Assembly (NCBI GenBank): GCA_963969345.1
Contig: OZ017768.1
Location: 8,332,718 to 8,396,717 of the forward strand
Reading direction: 5' to 3'
Source of the DNA: Turbatrix aceti
Lineage: Eukaryota; Nematoda; Chromadorea; Rhabditida; Panagrolaimidae
DNA length: 64,000 bases
The notes beneath the pieces were generated by a model. It was not told the DNA's origin. It did not search any database and saw nothing but the letters and a program-made list of their open reading frames with translations. Positions 48,708 through 59,051 of the stretch are shown here, piece by piece; position 1 is the first letter of the stretch; the number at the start of each line of letters is the position of its first letter. The position numbers and the translations under genes were made by a program.

Positions 48708-50232
48708 TTAATAATAATACATGTAAACAGGAATATCGTCGATGTACTGTTGATAGTAGTACTCTACTGCTAAAGCATAAATATACGACAGATAACTGCT
48801 CGAACTCGATCCATCAGCAGCGGTTACGGTCATTGTAACATTTAAAAAAATGCCTGTTCCGTATTCTGTCACCGTGAGATTCTAAAAGTACATATGTTTC
48901 AAATTGTTTCACTGAGTTTAAAAATATGAAATTTACCAGTCGTTGTACCGGATCTTGTTCAACAAAGATATTACACGATTCGTCGTTTTCCAACGGGTTT
49001 CTGCGCTCATTGAACATTTTTCGTTTCGCTCGTGTTCCAAGATCCCAAGTTCCATTTGTAGGCGTGGGTGGGCGTGCGCAATCGGTTAGGCCAACTTGTA
49101 GCTCGTAAGAACAATCGATATATGTTGATGATTCTTCGCAAGAATAACCGTAAATGTTAGTCAAAATCGCTGTGTACTTTGCTGTTACGAACTTGTTGTA
49201 TAAATTGGTAATGTCTTGACATCGAAACTGTAAGCATAATGTTAAAAAAACAGTTGCAGGGTATTATATGTAACTTTACCTGAATCAAATAATTTGGAAG
49301 TGTCAATGGCTCGGGAGCACAGCATTCACTTTCGCGTCAATCGAGCGTGAAAATGCATTCATTCGCCCATATAGTGTTGACTTTGGCAGCTTCGCGCATT
49401 GGCATTTTTAAATTGTTAGTGACGGCATCTACCATAATGATTAGAGCAAGTCCTGAACTTTCAAACAAGCCACCAACGGCACGAAAATGTTGATTTTTGG
49501 CACAGCTACAGTGATTTCCAGTTTCGATTTTAAATCGTCGATTGCAGCCGTTTAAGGCTACAACTGAACAATCGGGTCAACAGAAAGTTCCATCAGGTTG
49601 GTGTCAGTCGATATAGCCAAGTGCCGTTTGTTGAACATCGAAGAGGACCGAGATTCCTCACAAAAACTGTTTTACCCTATAAAAACGTCCTGTTTGCTTT
49701 TTGTGCTCATGCAAAATTGAAGAACTTTCTTTTTAGGAGTGCTTGTTTTTGATAATTTGTGCAAATGCGTGCGCATTTTTATAGGGTAAAACAGTTTTCG
49801 TGAGGAATCTCGGTCCTCTTCGATGTTCAGCAAACGGCCCTTGGCTATATCGACTGACACCAACCTGATGGAACTTTCTGTTGACCCGATTGTTCAGTTG
49901 TAGCCTTCAACGGCTGCAATCGACCGCTAAATTTTTTTACTTGAAAAGGCTGCAACTAGGGCAAAACTGAACATTTTTAGGTCATCGAGGGATTGTTTCG
50001 AAGTTCAGGACATGCCTTATTCAATTCCCTAGATGCCGTCTCTAAGAATTCAAAAATGCCATTGCGCGAAGCTGCCAAAGTCAACACTATAAGTGCGAAT
50101 GAACGCGCTCATTTTTTTTTCGATTGTCGCAAAATAAGGGGAAAGTGAATGCTGTGCGGGAGCACTTGAGCCTCTTCCGTGACATGCTAAAAACAAAGAC
50201 ACAAAAACAATGGTAAAAAAATGGTACTTCAT
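48708..50232 (-). pseudogene. Secreted protein gene interrupted in exon 1 by a foldback transposon
   Basis: Not a family I recognise. Three minus-strand exons: exon 1 is split by the insertion (50232-50157 and 49317-49280), then 49227-48937 and 48881-48708. Exon 1 opens with a signal peptide (MKYHFFTIVFVSLFLA). Exon 2 contains six cysteines and an NGTWDLG segment; exon 3 is Ser/Tyr-rich and ends in a run of Tyr. If the element and one copy of its target duplication are ignored, exon 1 is 36 codons and all three exons join in phase 0 (about 190 aa) with no other defect. As it stands, the frame enters the transposon and meets a stop after a few tens of codons. Either this is a recently killed gene or allele, or the element is spliced out. 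Confidence 0.75.
49318..50156. mobile_element. Foldback DNA transposon, 839 bp, inserted in a coding exon
   Basis: Terminal inverted repeats of about 390 bp begin CACAGCATTCACTTT and are separated by a short spacer near 49710-49780. Arm pairs include TTTTACCCTATA with its complement, and GATATAGCCAAG with CTTGGCTATATC. The 6-bp direct repeat CGGGAG flanks it (49312-49317 and 50157-50162), and the duplication can be read as up to 9 bp if the ends are drawn asymmetrically. There is no open frame for a transposase. Confidence 0.85.
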
Positions 50233-50427
50233 TAGTTTGCAACAGATTGGGGTGTACTGATGTTGAACGTGGTATATCTATAGAATTATATGTATATAAG
50301 TATTATGTGGGGCGTGTTCCTATAATGAGGCGAACGCGAACTTGCATATCTACGTGCGGATTATGTGCATGACTCATCACAAAAATTGACAAATTGGATC
50401 ATGTAAGCAAAGAACAAAACAATTGTG

Positions 50428-50973
50428 CAAGGTGTTGCATCGCGCTCGCTCATGCTCGCGCGGGCGGCTCGCTCACGGACTTGAGCGGGCCGCTCAATGA
50501 ATTTGAATAGCGGCCGCTCTCGTGAGCGCCCGCTCACGCTCAGGATGTAGCGGCCGCTCACCCGCTCTCGGGAGCGGGAGCGACCGCTCTCGAGAGCGGC
50601 CGCCCAAGTCAGATTTCAAGGAATAAGCGGACGCTTATATTTTTTTCAGTGAAAATAAGCAATCCATGAAATTTTCTGTTGAGGAATCAAGATTTTTTGC
50701 ATAAGTATTCCGCAAAATCATTCATTTGAGGTAATGAAAATTATCCTCAAATGAATGATTTCCAGAGCAACGCTTATGAAAGCGGATGATTTCCAGAGCA
50801 CCGCTCTCGGGAGCGGAAGCGGCCGCTCTCGAGAGCGGCCGCCCAACTTTTTTTTTGAGCGTCCGCTCTCGTGAGCGGCCGCTCAACTTTTTGGATGAGC
50901 GGAAGCTACGTTGAGCGCCCGCTTTCGAATCATTCCGCTCCGCCCGCGCTCGGGAGCGCGATGCAACACCTTG
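50428..50973. mobile_element. hAT-like MITE A with palindromic G+C-rich subterminal repeats
   Basis: Terminal inverted repeats CAAGGTGTTGCATCGCGCTC at the left and GAGCGCGATGCAACACCTTG at the right. A perfect 8-bp target duplication, CAATTGTG, lies at 50420-50427 and 50974-50981. The interior has many copies of GAGCGGCCGCTC-like palindromes and GAGCGGGAGCG units clustered near both ends, and no coding capacity. The 8-bp duplication and the CA..TG ends fit the hAT superfamily. Confidence 0.88.
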
Positions 50974-51090
50974 CAATTGTGTAAAAACACATAAAAAACA
51001 TTAACTGCCGTCCTTGTTCCCATCACTGTTAGTTTTGCATAAAAATAACATTTGCACGAAACTGCCGTCACCCGGCCCATATTATGCGGC

Positions 51091-52102
51091 ATGACGCCGT
51101 CGTTTGTCATTCTACTGACTGAGCTGATAACCCTCGCCGCTCTTGCAGATGCCCAAAATGTCCACTGCTCAAGTGGCAACGATAATATCCTAAGTGATAG
51201 GGATCGACAGTACATTGTTGACAGACACAATGAACTCCGAGCAAGTCTTGCCCGGGGCGACGAAATAATCAAAGGTAGCATCAAAGCCGTGTCAGCCGCT
51301 AACATGCAGAAAATGGAGTACAGCTGCGATATAGAATACGCATTGATGGTATGTCATAAAAAAATGCAAAAGTCACTAGAATTTGTTTTAATTAGTATTT
51401 TACAGCCACACGTTGCAAACTGCAGCTTACACGAGCACTCTGATGTAGGCCGCGTTTTTGGAGAAAATTTTGGCGCGTATACAGGCTATAATAAGATGCC
51501 AAGTCATCATTATATGGTAAATAAATCGTTGGTAGCTTGGTGGAATGAAATGCGTAATCAAACGCGAATTAACAAATCCAAGCCTCCGGCAAACTTTGGA
51601 AAGAGCTTTGCGGGTCATTGGTCACAAATGGCGTGGGCTACATCGTCGTACATCGGTTGCGGTGTGGCTTACTGTCCGTGTTTTGCAGGGAAAACCCATT
51701 GTTATGATGGACGGTTTTATTGTCGGTACTTTCCCCAGTAAGTTTTACACATTCAATCTCGTTTGACTGACAGATAGTTGTTTTCAGAGGAAATGTTCTA
51801 ACTTACCAAATCTACAAAGCCGGCAAACCCTGCAGCGAGTGTAAAAAAGGCTGCGTAAGCGATGGTGACGTACTGTGCAAACAAAGCAACAAACGCCCAC
51901 CGAAAGCGCCGCCGAATCTTGTGCCAGGTAAGAAAAAACATTGTTATTTCTTACTATGTAAAATTTTAACTCTTGTAAAACTTTTGCAGGATTTGATGTA
52001 GTTGCTGCAACGTCAGCGACATCGAATCTCCACAGCAGCATACCGTACGCTGTCGGAACGTTGATGACATCTTTCTGGATGAAAGGTCTTTTTGATTACT
52101 AA
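51091..52102 (+). CDS. CAP/SCP-TAPS secreted protein 1 (four exons, 280 aa)
   Basis: CAP-domain proteins of nematodes (VAL/ASP type) are secreted cysteine-rich proteins, some of which bind lipids. Exons: 51091-51348, 51406-51737, 51788-51927 and 51990-52102, all in frame. Residues 1 to about 22 are a signal peptide (MTPSFVILLTELITLAALADA). The CAP domain carries RHNELRASLARG, the CAP1 signature-like GHWSQMAWA and the CAP2-like FYCRYFPQGN. It is followed by the Cys-rich hinge KAGKPCSECKKGC. A Lys/Pro linker and a hydrophobic C-terminus (IPYAVGTLMTSFW) end the protein. It is tandem with a second CAP gene 410 bp downstream, with three intron positions of the pair shared up to exon 3. Confidence 0.92.
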
Positions 52103-52514
52103 TAACAGATCTAAGCTTTCATAAATCTGATTTTTGAGGGCGGCCAAAGCGATTTGTAAAAGAGGAGGTTAAAGACACAAATGTCGGGAACTGTGACGTT
52201 TGGGTTCGTTCATGAAATTAAATAGTAAATTTTGTTTTTTAAACTTGTAATTAGTTTTTTTTAATGTAAATTAAAATTATACATCTTCATAAATTTCTTA
52301 TTCAAAAAAAATTACATTTTTTTTCAAAAAACATTAATCAGTGAAATAAAATCCAGAAGAGTGCAAAAATGCAAACAGCAAAAACGAAGTTTTAAAATTA
52401 CCATTGTTTCACTTGTCATGGGATTTTTGCGCTGCGCTGCATTCACGGCGCAGTTTTCAAACGAACGGTTTCTTCAACGTTTTTTCTTGCTCTCCGAGTT
52501 TCCTTTGATCCAGC

Positions 52515-53383
52515 ATGAAGTTACTTTTTACAATCCTCCTGATGGCTTTCGTCGCCACAGCAGATGCAATGAGTTGTCCCGGCAGCAAGAGTCCTTTTGC
52601 GGACAGTGATCGGGATCTCATCGTCAACAGGCACAACGAGCTCCGATCCAGTCTAGCCCAGGGTAAGGAAATTATCAGCAAAGGTGTGTATGCTCCGTCT
52701 GCCAGCAACATACAGAAGATGAGCTACAGTTGTGATCTTGAATACGGAATGATGGTAAGTTTTCTATAACATTAAAAAATTGTACGTCACTGCATGAACA
52801 TTTTTTAGGCTTACGCGGGGAACTGCGATTTTAATGGACATTCCCAGGTTCCGGGATACGGTGAAAACCTTTATTGGGCAATGCAAAGCGCAGGCATGGC
52901 TCCGCAGAGCATGTCTCATCATCTTTCGGAAGCTATGAACGCTTGGTGGAATGAAATGCGTGGCAAGCAATGGATCAAGACAACCAATGCTCTGCTGAAC
53001 ATGGAAGCGGGCCATTGGACCCAGATGGCCTGGGCCGAGACGGCGTACGTCGGCTGTGGCGGGGCATCCTGCACAGACAACTCGAATAATGCTATTACGA
53101 GGATTTACTGTCGTTACTTTACACCGTAAGTTTTTATATTTAGTTTTTATGAGATTAGCAAAGAAACATAAATGTTTTCAGAGGAAATTATAATGGGGCT
53201 CAGGTGTACAAACCCGGCCCGTCCTGCAGCAGTTGTACAAAAGGCTGTGACAAGGAAACGTCATTGTGTAATCCTGATTCGGCACCTCCACCAAAAACGT
53301 CGGTTGACAGCAGTCCATTCATCAGCAGCATGCCTTTATCGTTTGGGGTTTTGGTGGCTTCTGTTTTTATTGGAGAATTTTGA
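52515..53383 (+). CDS. CAP/SCP-TAPS secreted protein 2 (three exons, 252 aa)
   Basis: Paralog of the preceding gene. Exons: 52515-52754, 52809-53125 and 53182-53383, in frame. The signal peptide is MKLLFTILLMAFVATADA. The CAP domain has RHNELRSSLAQG, a GYGENLYWAM segment, GHWTQMAWAETAYVGCG and the CAP2-like IYCRYFTPGN, then the hinge CSSCTKGCDKETSLC. The C-terminus SSMPLSFGVLVASVFIGEF is a short hydrophobic segment preceded by Ser residues, which would suit a GPI-attachment signal; that is inference. The last intron of gene 1 is absent here. Confidence 0.92.
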
Positions 53384-53408
53384 AATACAATGTATTGGAA
53401 GATTTTGA

Positions 53409-53414
53409 AATAAA
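53409..53414 (+). terminator. Polyadenylation signal of CAP gene 2
   Basis: AATAAA 26 nt after the stop codon of the second CAP gene. Confidence 0.5.
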
Positions 53415-53466
53415 ATTCATAAAAATACAATTTTTTTTAAATTTATAAAATTATAAATAAATATGT

Positions 53467-53697
53467 CTTTGTATAAATTTTATGATTTTCCAATTTTTAG
53501 TTTTTAGGTGAACAGGTGCAGTGTTCTGCGTCTCCGCCAGAGTTTGCTCTCATCTGTTTCTTGATTGCTTTTTCCTGTATACTGAAACAACCGAGCGACC
53601 GTTAAGCCACTCTGGTAATTAGTCGTTGGCTTCTGAACTGAACGAGATAAATATGTATGTATAACCGCGCTAATCATGAAATCGGACAGGACCGGAG
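53467..53697 (-). pseudogene. Relic of a deleted MFS transporter paralog (3' end joined to promoter)
   Basis: Positions 53467-53577 match the 3' end of the MFS gene at 57272-57393 (3' UTR plus the last 25 or so codons). At 53577 the match jumps to 59072 onward, the acceptor and upstream region of the same gene (tatactgaaacaaccgagcgacc..., then gagataaatatgtat). So about 1.68 kb of coding sequence corresponding to 57393-59072 has been lost. The upstream match continues to the target site of the hAT-like element and resumes after the assembly gap. Confidence 0.75.
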
Positions 53698-54247
53698 CAA
53701 GGTGTTGCATTTAAATTATTTACGCTAGCCGCGCAGAATGAAGAATAGTCCAAATAGGCAAGGTTTTTTTTGCTCTGCCTATTTTCTTCATTTTAAGCAA
53801 AAAATTATTTTCATGAAAATAAGAACAAGCAAATCTGGCGGTGCTTATTTTCATGATTTTAATACCTCATTAGAATAAAGCTGCTTAAAAATCGCAAAAT
53901 AAGCAGCTATTTTTACTATTCCGATCATGAAGTTAAAATTTTTGCATCAAAATAAAAAAAACGAATGCTGAAATGCAGTTTTCGTGTTCAGACCCAACGA
54001 GATATTTCATTGCAAAAATTTTACATGCGGGTTATTTTTTTCCCCCTGATGTCGGAAATAAGCAAAATAAGCAGGTCTGGAAACCAGCAGTATTATTTTT
54101 TTGAAAATAATTCACTGCCTATTTTTGAACAAAATAAACTGTCCAAATAGGCAGAGATTATTTTGCGCGGCTTGTGCTACGCAGAATCGAAAATTTACAT
54201 TGGCAGTAGGTAAGCAGCAAAAATAAGCTATCCAAATGCAACACCTT
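53698..54247. mobile_element. hAT-like MITE B, right end abutting the gap
   Basis: It begins CAAGGTGTTGCAT and ends ATGCAACACCTT at the gap edge, the same terminus as MITE A lacking only the final G. The left flank 53690-53697 is GACCGGAG, and the first eight bases after the gap (54448-54455) are also GACCGGAG, a perfect 8-bp target duplication. The interior differs from A. It is AT-rich, with subterminal repeats such as CCAAATAGGCA and AAAATAAGC and their complements, and no open frame. Confidence 0.85.
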
Positions 54248-54447
54248 NNNNNNNNNNNNNNNNNNNNNNNNNNNNNNNNNNNNNNNNNNNNNNNNNNNNN
54301 NNNNNNNNNNNNNNNNNNNNNNNNNNNNNNNNNNNNNNNNNNNNNNNNNNNNNNNNNNNNNNNNNNNNNNNNNNNNNNNNNNNNNNNNNNNNNNNNNNNN
54401 NNNNNNNNNNNNNNNNNNNNNNNNNNNNNNNNNNNNNNNNNNNNNNN
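54248..54447. other. Assembly gap, 200 N
   Basis: Exactly 200 N. The flanks are the end of a transposon terminal repeat and its target duplication, so the true missing sequence may be as little as one base. Confidence 0.98.
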
Positions 54448-54570
54448 GACCGGAGGTAAAATTGTACATATGTAGTTATGTCAGAGTCCGCGCACACTTT
54501 TCCTTTCCCCCTTGCTTGGCGAACTATATCTGACACCGACAGTAACGGAAAAAAAATTGTGCTACATTAT
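54448..54570 (-). pseudogene. Upstream region of the MFS relic, continued
   Basis: TATGTCAGAGTCCGCGCACA and the following CTTTTCC..GGCGAAC..CTGAC.CCGAC.GTAACGG correspond to 59532-59608 upstream of the intact MFS gene. About 290 bp present at the intact locus (59215-59500) is missing here. Confidence 0.65.
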
Positions 54571-54724
54571 TTATCTTTGATGTGGTCTCGTCTTCTGCCA
54601 AATTAATTTCACGGTCAAACATCATCGCACGTTCTGCTGACAGGAATGCACGCAATGAACAAAATCGGTGTAACACGGAACTACATACAAAAAACACGTC
54701 TTCCATTGCAAATCAATCATCCGT

Positions 54725-56758
54725 TTATAACTTTACTTCCTTCTCTCCTGAAGAAGTCATACCGTTGGATTTAAACTTCAAGTGCATTAGAAGGAGCGCA
54801 ATACCGGTGAGGATCGAAAGCGATCCGAACGTGATGTACGACACTCCGAGGAACATGTTCTTGCCTCCGGCCCAACTCGTCGTGGCCATCAGGAAGTCCT
54901 TCTTGCCGATGAACGCCTTGACGGGGTAAGCTGCAAATGACGATCACCAATTTACCCTCCAACTTCGAAAAAAGTCCAGCTCACAGTTATTGACGATGAG
55001 TCGGTAGTTGCCAGCTGGCAGGCCTTCGGTGAAAGGTTCGAATCTGCGATCGAGGATACGGTAAGGCTTGCGGAAGACATTCAGCGCTGCCGCTCGCATC
55101 CAGACGATGAAATCCGCGTTTTCGAATCCGTTGTTCTTCGGATCGTGGGGATCGAGCTCGCAAAAGTGTTTGGACCAGTTCGGGGGTGCCGATGTGTTCT
55201 GCAAGGATCGTGTTATTGCCACTTGTGAAATGAAAAAAACTGACCTCAAATTTTTGGCACAGCGTCTCGCCTTCATTGAGCGGGGGATTACGGAATCGGT
55301 GAATTCTGTCCACGTCCCAGATGATTCCATTATGCGTCCACGGCACAACGGAATCGTTGTAGTAGAGCATGAAGGTGTCTAGAAATTAGTTTTTTATTCA
55401 ACCATTGAAAAATTATAAAATGAAAAAAACTAACCATTGAACATGGCATTGGCGAAGGCGCCACATGGCACCATTGGCAAATCGTTCACCGATTGGAAAA
55501 GGTGACACCCGGAAGTATCCTACAATTTTTTTTTGATTTTTATAAAAAGTAAAACTTCCTTCAGAAAATTATCGTAAGTCGTTGTCGCTACGAAAGAGCA
55601 TTTTCCCTCGCACTGCGCACGCGCACTTCGGTCTCCCCGCGATTGGCGGGAGGCCAACCAACTTTTCTTCGCTTCCTTCCTCTCTCTCTCACTCATCAGT
55701 CAGTTCGACCCGCTTTTTAGGCCTGTTTTGTTTATCCGTAGCCTACCAAATTCTAGCTGTTTTGTTTATTTCGTTGTTGTTTCTTCTCAATAAACATCCA
55801 TCTTATTCTCCTTGGTCATCCACACGCTGCGACACGCTTTCGTTCCGTCAAGATCATCCAGTTTCTCCCCCCGACGCGCTGTGGGCGACGAATTCGGTGA
55901 GATTTTTTCCTATTTTCTCTCTTTTCGTATCTTTTCAATGGCATCGCCACTTTCGTTTTTGTTAAAAATTAATAATAAAACTCACGTGAATGCGTCCAAG
56001 AATTTGATCGTAGTTAACATTTAGTAGAAATATACGGTTATTTTGATAAAAATTAGTCAGGGAGTAGTAAAAGTAGACATCACCCAGCCAGTCAACCTCC
56101 AGAGTAAATGGTATTTCGCAATTTTTGGCACCGAGGGGGCATTGCTCCCGATCGTAGCTGATCGAAAACTCGAGAGCTGAAAAGCAGCTTTCGATACCGT
56201 AAAGAGTCGAGAAAACTTACTAGAATTAGATGCATGAAGAAGAAAGCCACCGATGCAACCAAAGACAACGCCGGATATCATCAAGAAGCAAGACGTCGGA
56301 ATCGGTTTGAAAGACGGCTCAAAGTATTTTAGACGTTGTTGGGCAAACTTTGATGCTATAAAACAATTGGTACTTCTATACAAAATTTTAATTTAAAAAA
56401 AAATCTTACTTAAAGGTTTGTGAATTCTTTTGAGAATCCCCATGTCACCCTTGGTTGTTTCAGGATCCGAAACGGGCGGCGAACCCTTTGTCGTATTCGG
56501 ATTGCTGCCAGACGGATTTGAAGGATTGGAGGCCTGTGTAGTATTGCTGCTGCCCGATGGGGTCGGTGTATGGGAGACGTCTGTGCCATCCGTAGTCCCG
56601 TTTTTAATCTCATTTTCCTTTTCGTTTGTAGTGGTATTCAGCGCCTGCAGGTGACCTTCGGCGACATCTGTGGAGCCGTCTTTCTTCTCTACGCCACCGG
56701 TAACAGCTGCATCTTGGTTCGGAATTGATTCTGGAGGTGGGTTTGCAGTTTGGTCCAT
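54725..56758 (-). CDS. CDC50/TMEM30 family, beta subunit of P4-ATPase lipid flippases (seven exons, 437 aa)
   Basis: CDC50 proteins are obligate partners of P4-ATPases, needed for their ER exit and phospholipid flipping. Exons: 56758-56410, 56355-56221, 56176-55986, 55519-55435, 55378-55245, 55198-54985 and 54930-54725, all in frame. After a 116-residue N-terminal region come FAQQRLKYFEPSFKPIP and transmembrane segment 1 (about 138-160), a large lumenal domain with YYSLTNFYQNNR, VPCGAFANAMFND, NNGFENADFIVWMRAAAL and LPAGNYRL, then TSWAGGKNMFLGVSY and segment 2 (about 395-417). The N-terminal region is Ser/Thr/Pro/Asn-rich and far longer than the usual 30-50 residues. The C. elegans CHAT family is homologous. 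Two introns are only 46 and 54 bp. Confidence 0.94.
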
Positions 56759-57304
56759 CAATTACGACGCACAACAGTCGTGGTAGAATTACATGCGTCT
56801 TGCTATATAGCCTAGGGGAAGTTGCCCGATATCATTGTGTTTTATGGGGCATGACTGATTCTTCCGTACCATGCTAATTTTAATGCAAAAATACGCTTTA
56901 TTATTTGATGTGAATCACGAAAAAGTGATACCAAAAAATGCGCACGCACGTGTCTCGCTGTGATTTTTTTGAGTTTATCCTGTGTTCGTGTTTTTGTAAT
57001 GTTCATGTTTTTTGTTTTGCATATATTCCCATTTTTGTTGATTGATGCATATTTTTGTTATTTTGTGATAAACGCGGAAGTTCCGGGTACCTGCACTCGC
57101 TCGATTTTTTATCCCAAAGATCATAGTCGTACACATACTTTATTTTGCATATACAATATACATTTCAAACAATTCATACATACGCTAATTATTGACGTAG
57201 AACCGGCCCGTATAGCATTTATTACAGTCTCCAAGATTCGGCTAAACACAACTTCTGGATTCTTGAAAACATGACTTTGTACCAATTTTTTTATTTTTCC
57301 ATTT

Positions 57305-59051
57305 TTAGCTTTTAGGCGGAAGTTCGGCGCCGTGTTCTGCATCTCCGCCGGAGCTTGCTTTCATCTGTTTCTTGATAGATTTTTCCTGTTCGACAGTTTC
57401 GCGCGTGATAAGCGTGAACGCCGCTGGTTCGTCGGTGGCAGCGTAGCAGAAAATTACATTGGACTGAAAATTTTACGTTCAGAATAGGTTTTAGTTGTCT
57501 GAAGGAACTTACAATAATCAAGAAAAGTGCCATAACCAGGAAAATGTTACGCCACTGTTCTCTTGAATTTTCGTCGTGCACAAATATCGAAACAAGTGCC
57601 GGAGCAATGAACAGAGTGAGACATTTGATAAATTGGATGTTGGCAATGACAAAAGCCGAGTACTGTCGAGAAACTAGAGTTCCACATTTGTAAAAGCCTC
57701 CACAGTTTGCTCCTAGTAAAGCATGAATGATTGTGAAAATGATAATAGCAACTGCTGGATGACTGTCGGGAACGTAGCCGAGCGAGGCGTAGAACAAGCC
57801 CGGGAAGAGGAGAGCAATGCTGTTGAAGAGAATCATCTTTCTGCGTTCGGGCCATGAGCTAAAAACAAACGCATCAATTATCTTTGTCATTCCATCACAA
57901 AAAAAAACTTACTGCCACTTGTCACTGACATATCCCGTTAACAACTTGATCGGGATATGCGACGCTGCGGGCAACGCTCCGAGCCAGCCCGTTTCCTCGA
58001 CACTGTAGTGCAGGACTTTTTTGACGTAAGTTGGGGTGTATGTGAGCAGGAAGATCCCGCATCCAATGTCTGCGAGTGCGTTGAGCCAAACAATGAGTAC
58101 AATAGGGTTCTTTAGAATCTGCCAGTAGGGCACGAAGGAATCCATCTTGATATGGGCTCCGGACTTGTTGCGATGGATTTTCTCGAGTTCAACAGCGGAT
58201 ACGGAGCGATGAGATTCTGGGTGATCGGTATAAAAGATGAGCCACATGATGAAAAGCGCGAGAGATACGGAACCGTGGACGTAGTAAACCGACGGCCAGC
58301 CATATGGCGACTCGCACAAATATCCGGATAAGGGATTAGTGATCGATGATGCGATAGGAGTGAAACAGGTGAGGATGGAGATGAAGAACCCATTTTGTTT
58401 CAGTGACGCCCATCGCGAACAAAGCACACCGATGGCGGCAAAGTCAGCGGCAAAAGAGATGCCCTGCATTACTCTGGCGGCGACAAAGTAGTGGAATCCT
58501 AGTTCGGCTGCCAACGGGATAGCCAGGGTCGCAAGGGCTGATATCAGCCCGGCTGCAAAGAAAACATAGCGCGCGCCGAAGTGAGCGTAGAGAAACGTGT
58601 ACGGAAACGTCGCAAACACGGATCCGAAGGCCACGGCCCACATGAGCACGGATTTCTCGTGAACTGTGTAATCATACGTTGGGATGCCATCAGCCAGCGA
58701 GGTTACGGTTTCGTTGTCCGATGAGTCAATAATGGACATGTCAGAACGCCGGACAAAGCTTTTATCCATGCAGATGAGCGTGAAGTTCAGTGCAATCATG
58801 TTCGAGCAGATGGACGTCAGACAGAAGCAGCCAAGCAACAGGATAAAGTATCGGTAGCGATGTGCAATGACGCCATGCAGCCAGCGGTAGCACCAGGTGC
58901 CTTCTGGCGGTGGTTGGGGATACTGGACCGGCTTTTTAAACTTGGTATTACTTGTCTGGGAGCTAGTCTCGGAATCCGTGATACTGAACGTAGCCCGGGG
59001 ATGTCGGCGTTCGGGCTCAGTTTTTGTCTTCTCCGGAGTAGTGTTTTCCAT
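57305..59051 (-). CDS. MFS transporter, SLC17/sialin-like, copy 1 (three exons, 547 aa)
   Basis: A twelve-helix major facilitator of the organic-anion (sialin/phosphate) type; the substrate cannot be inferred. Exons: 59051-57913, 57858-57513 and 57463-57305. Landmarks: a polar N-terminal tail of about 60 residues, helix 1 RYRYFILLLGCFCLTSICSN, a long first lumenal loop with N-glycosylation sites (NET, NFT), the FGARYVFF helix 2-3 loop, GVLCSRWASLKQNG, the central cytosolic loop HPESHRSVSAVELEKIHRNK, and GYVSDKWQ before helix 9. An acceptor (gattgtttcag) lies 22 nt upstream of the ATG. An AATAAA (minus, 57295-57290) follows the stop by 9 nt. It is closely related to the gene at 61657-63559, whose first intron is absent here. 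Confidence 0.93.

Noticed and set aside
55582..55965. 127-codon plus-strand open frame inside a CDC50 intron
   Set aside because: It lies opposite the CDC50 gene in a C/T-rich intron, with low-complexity composition and no signals of its own.
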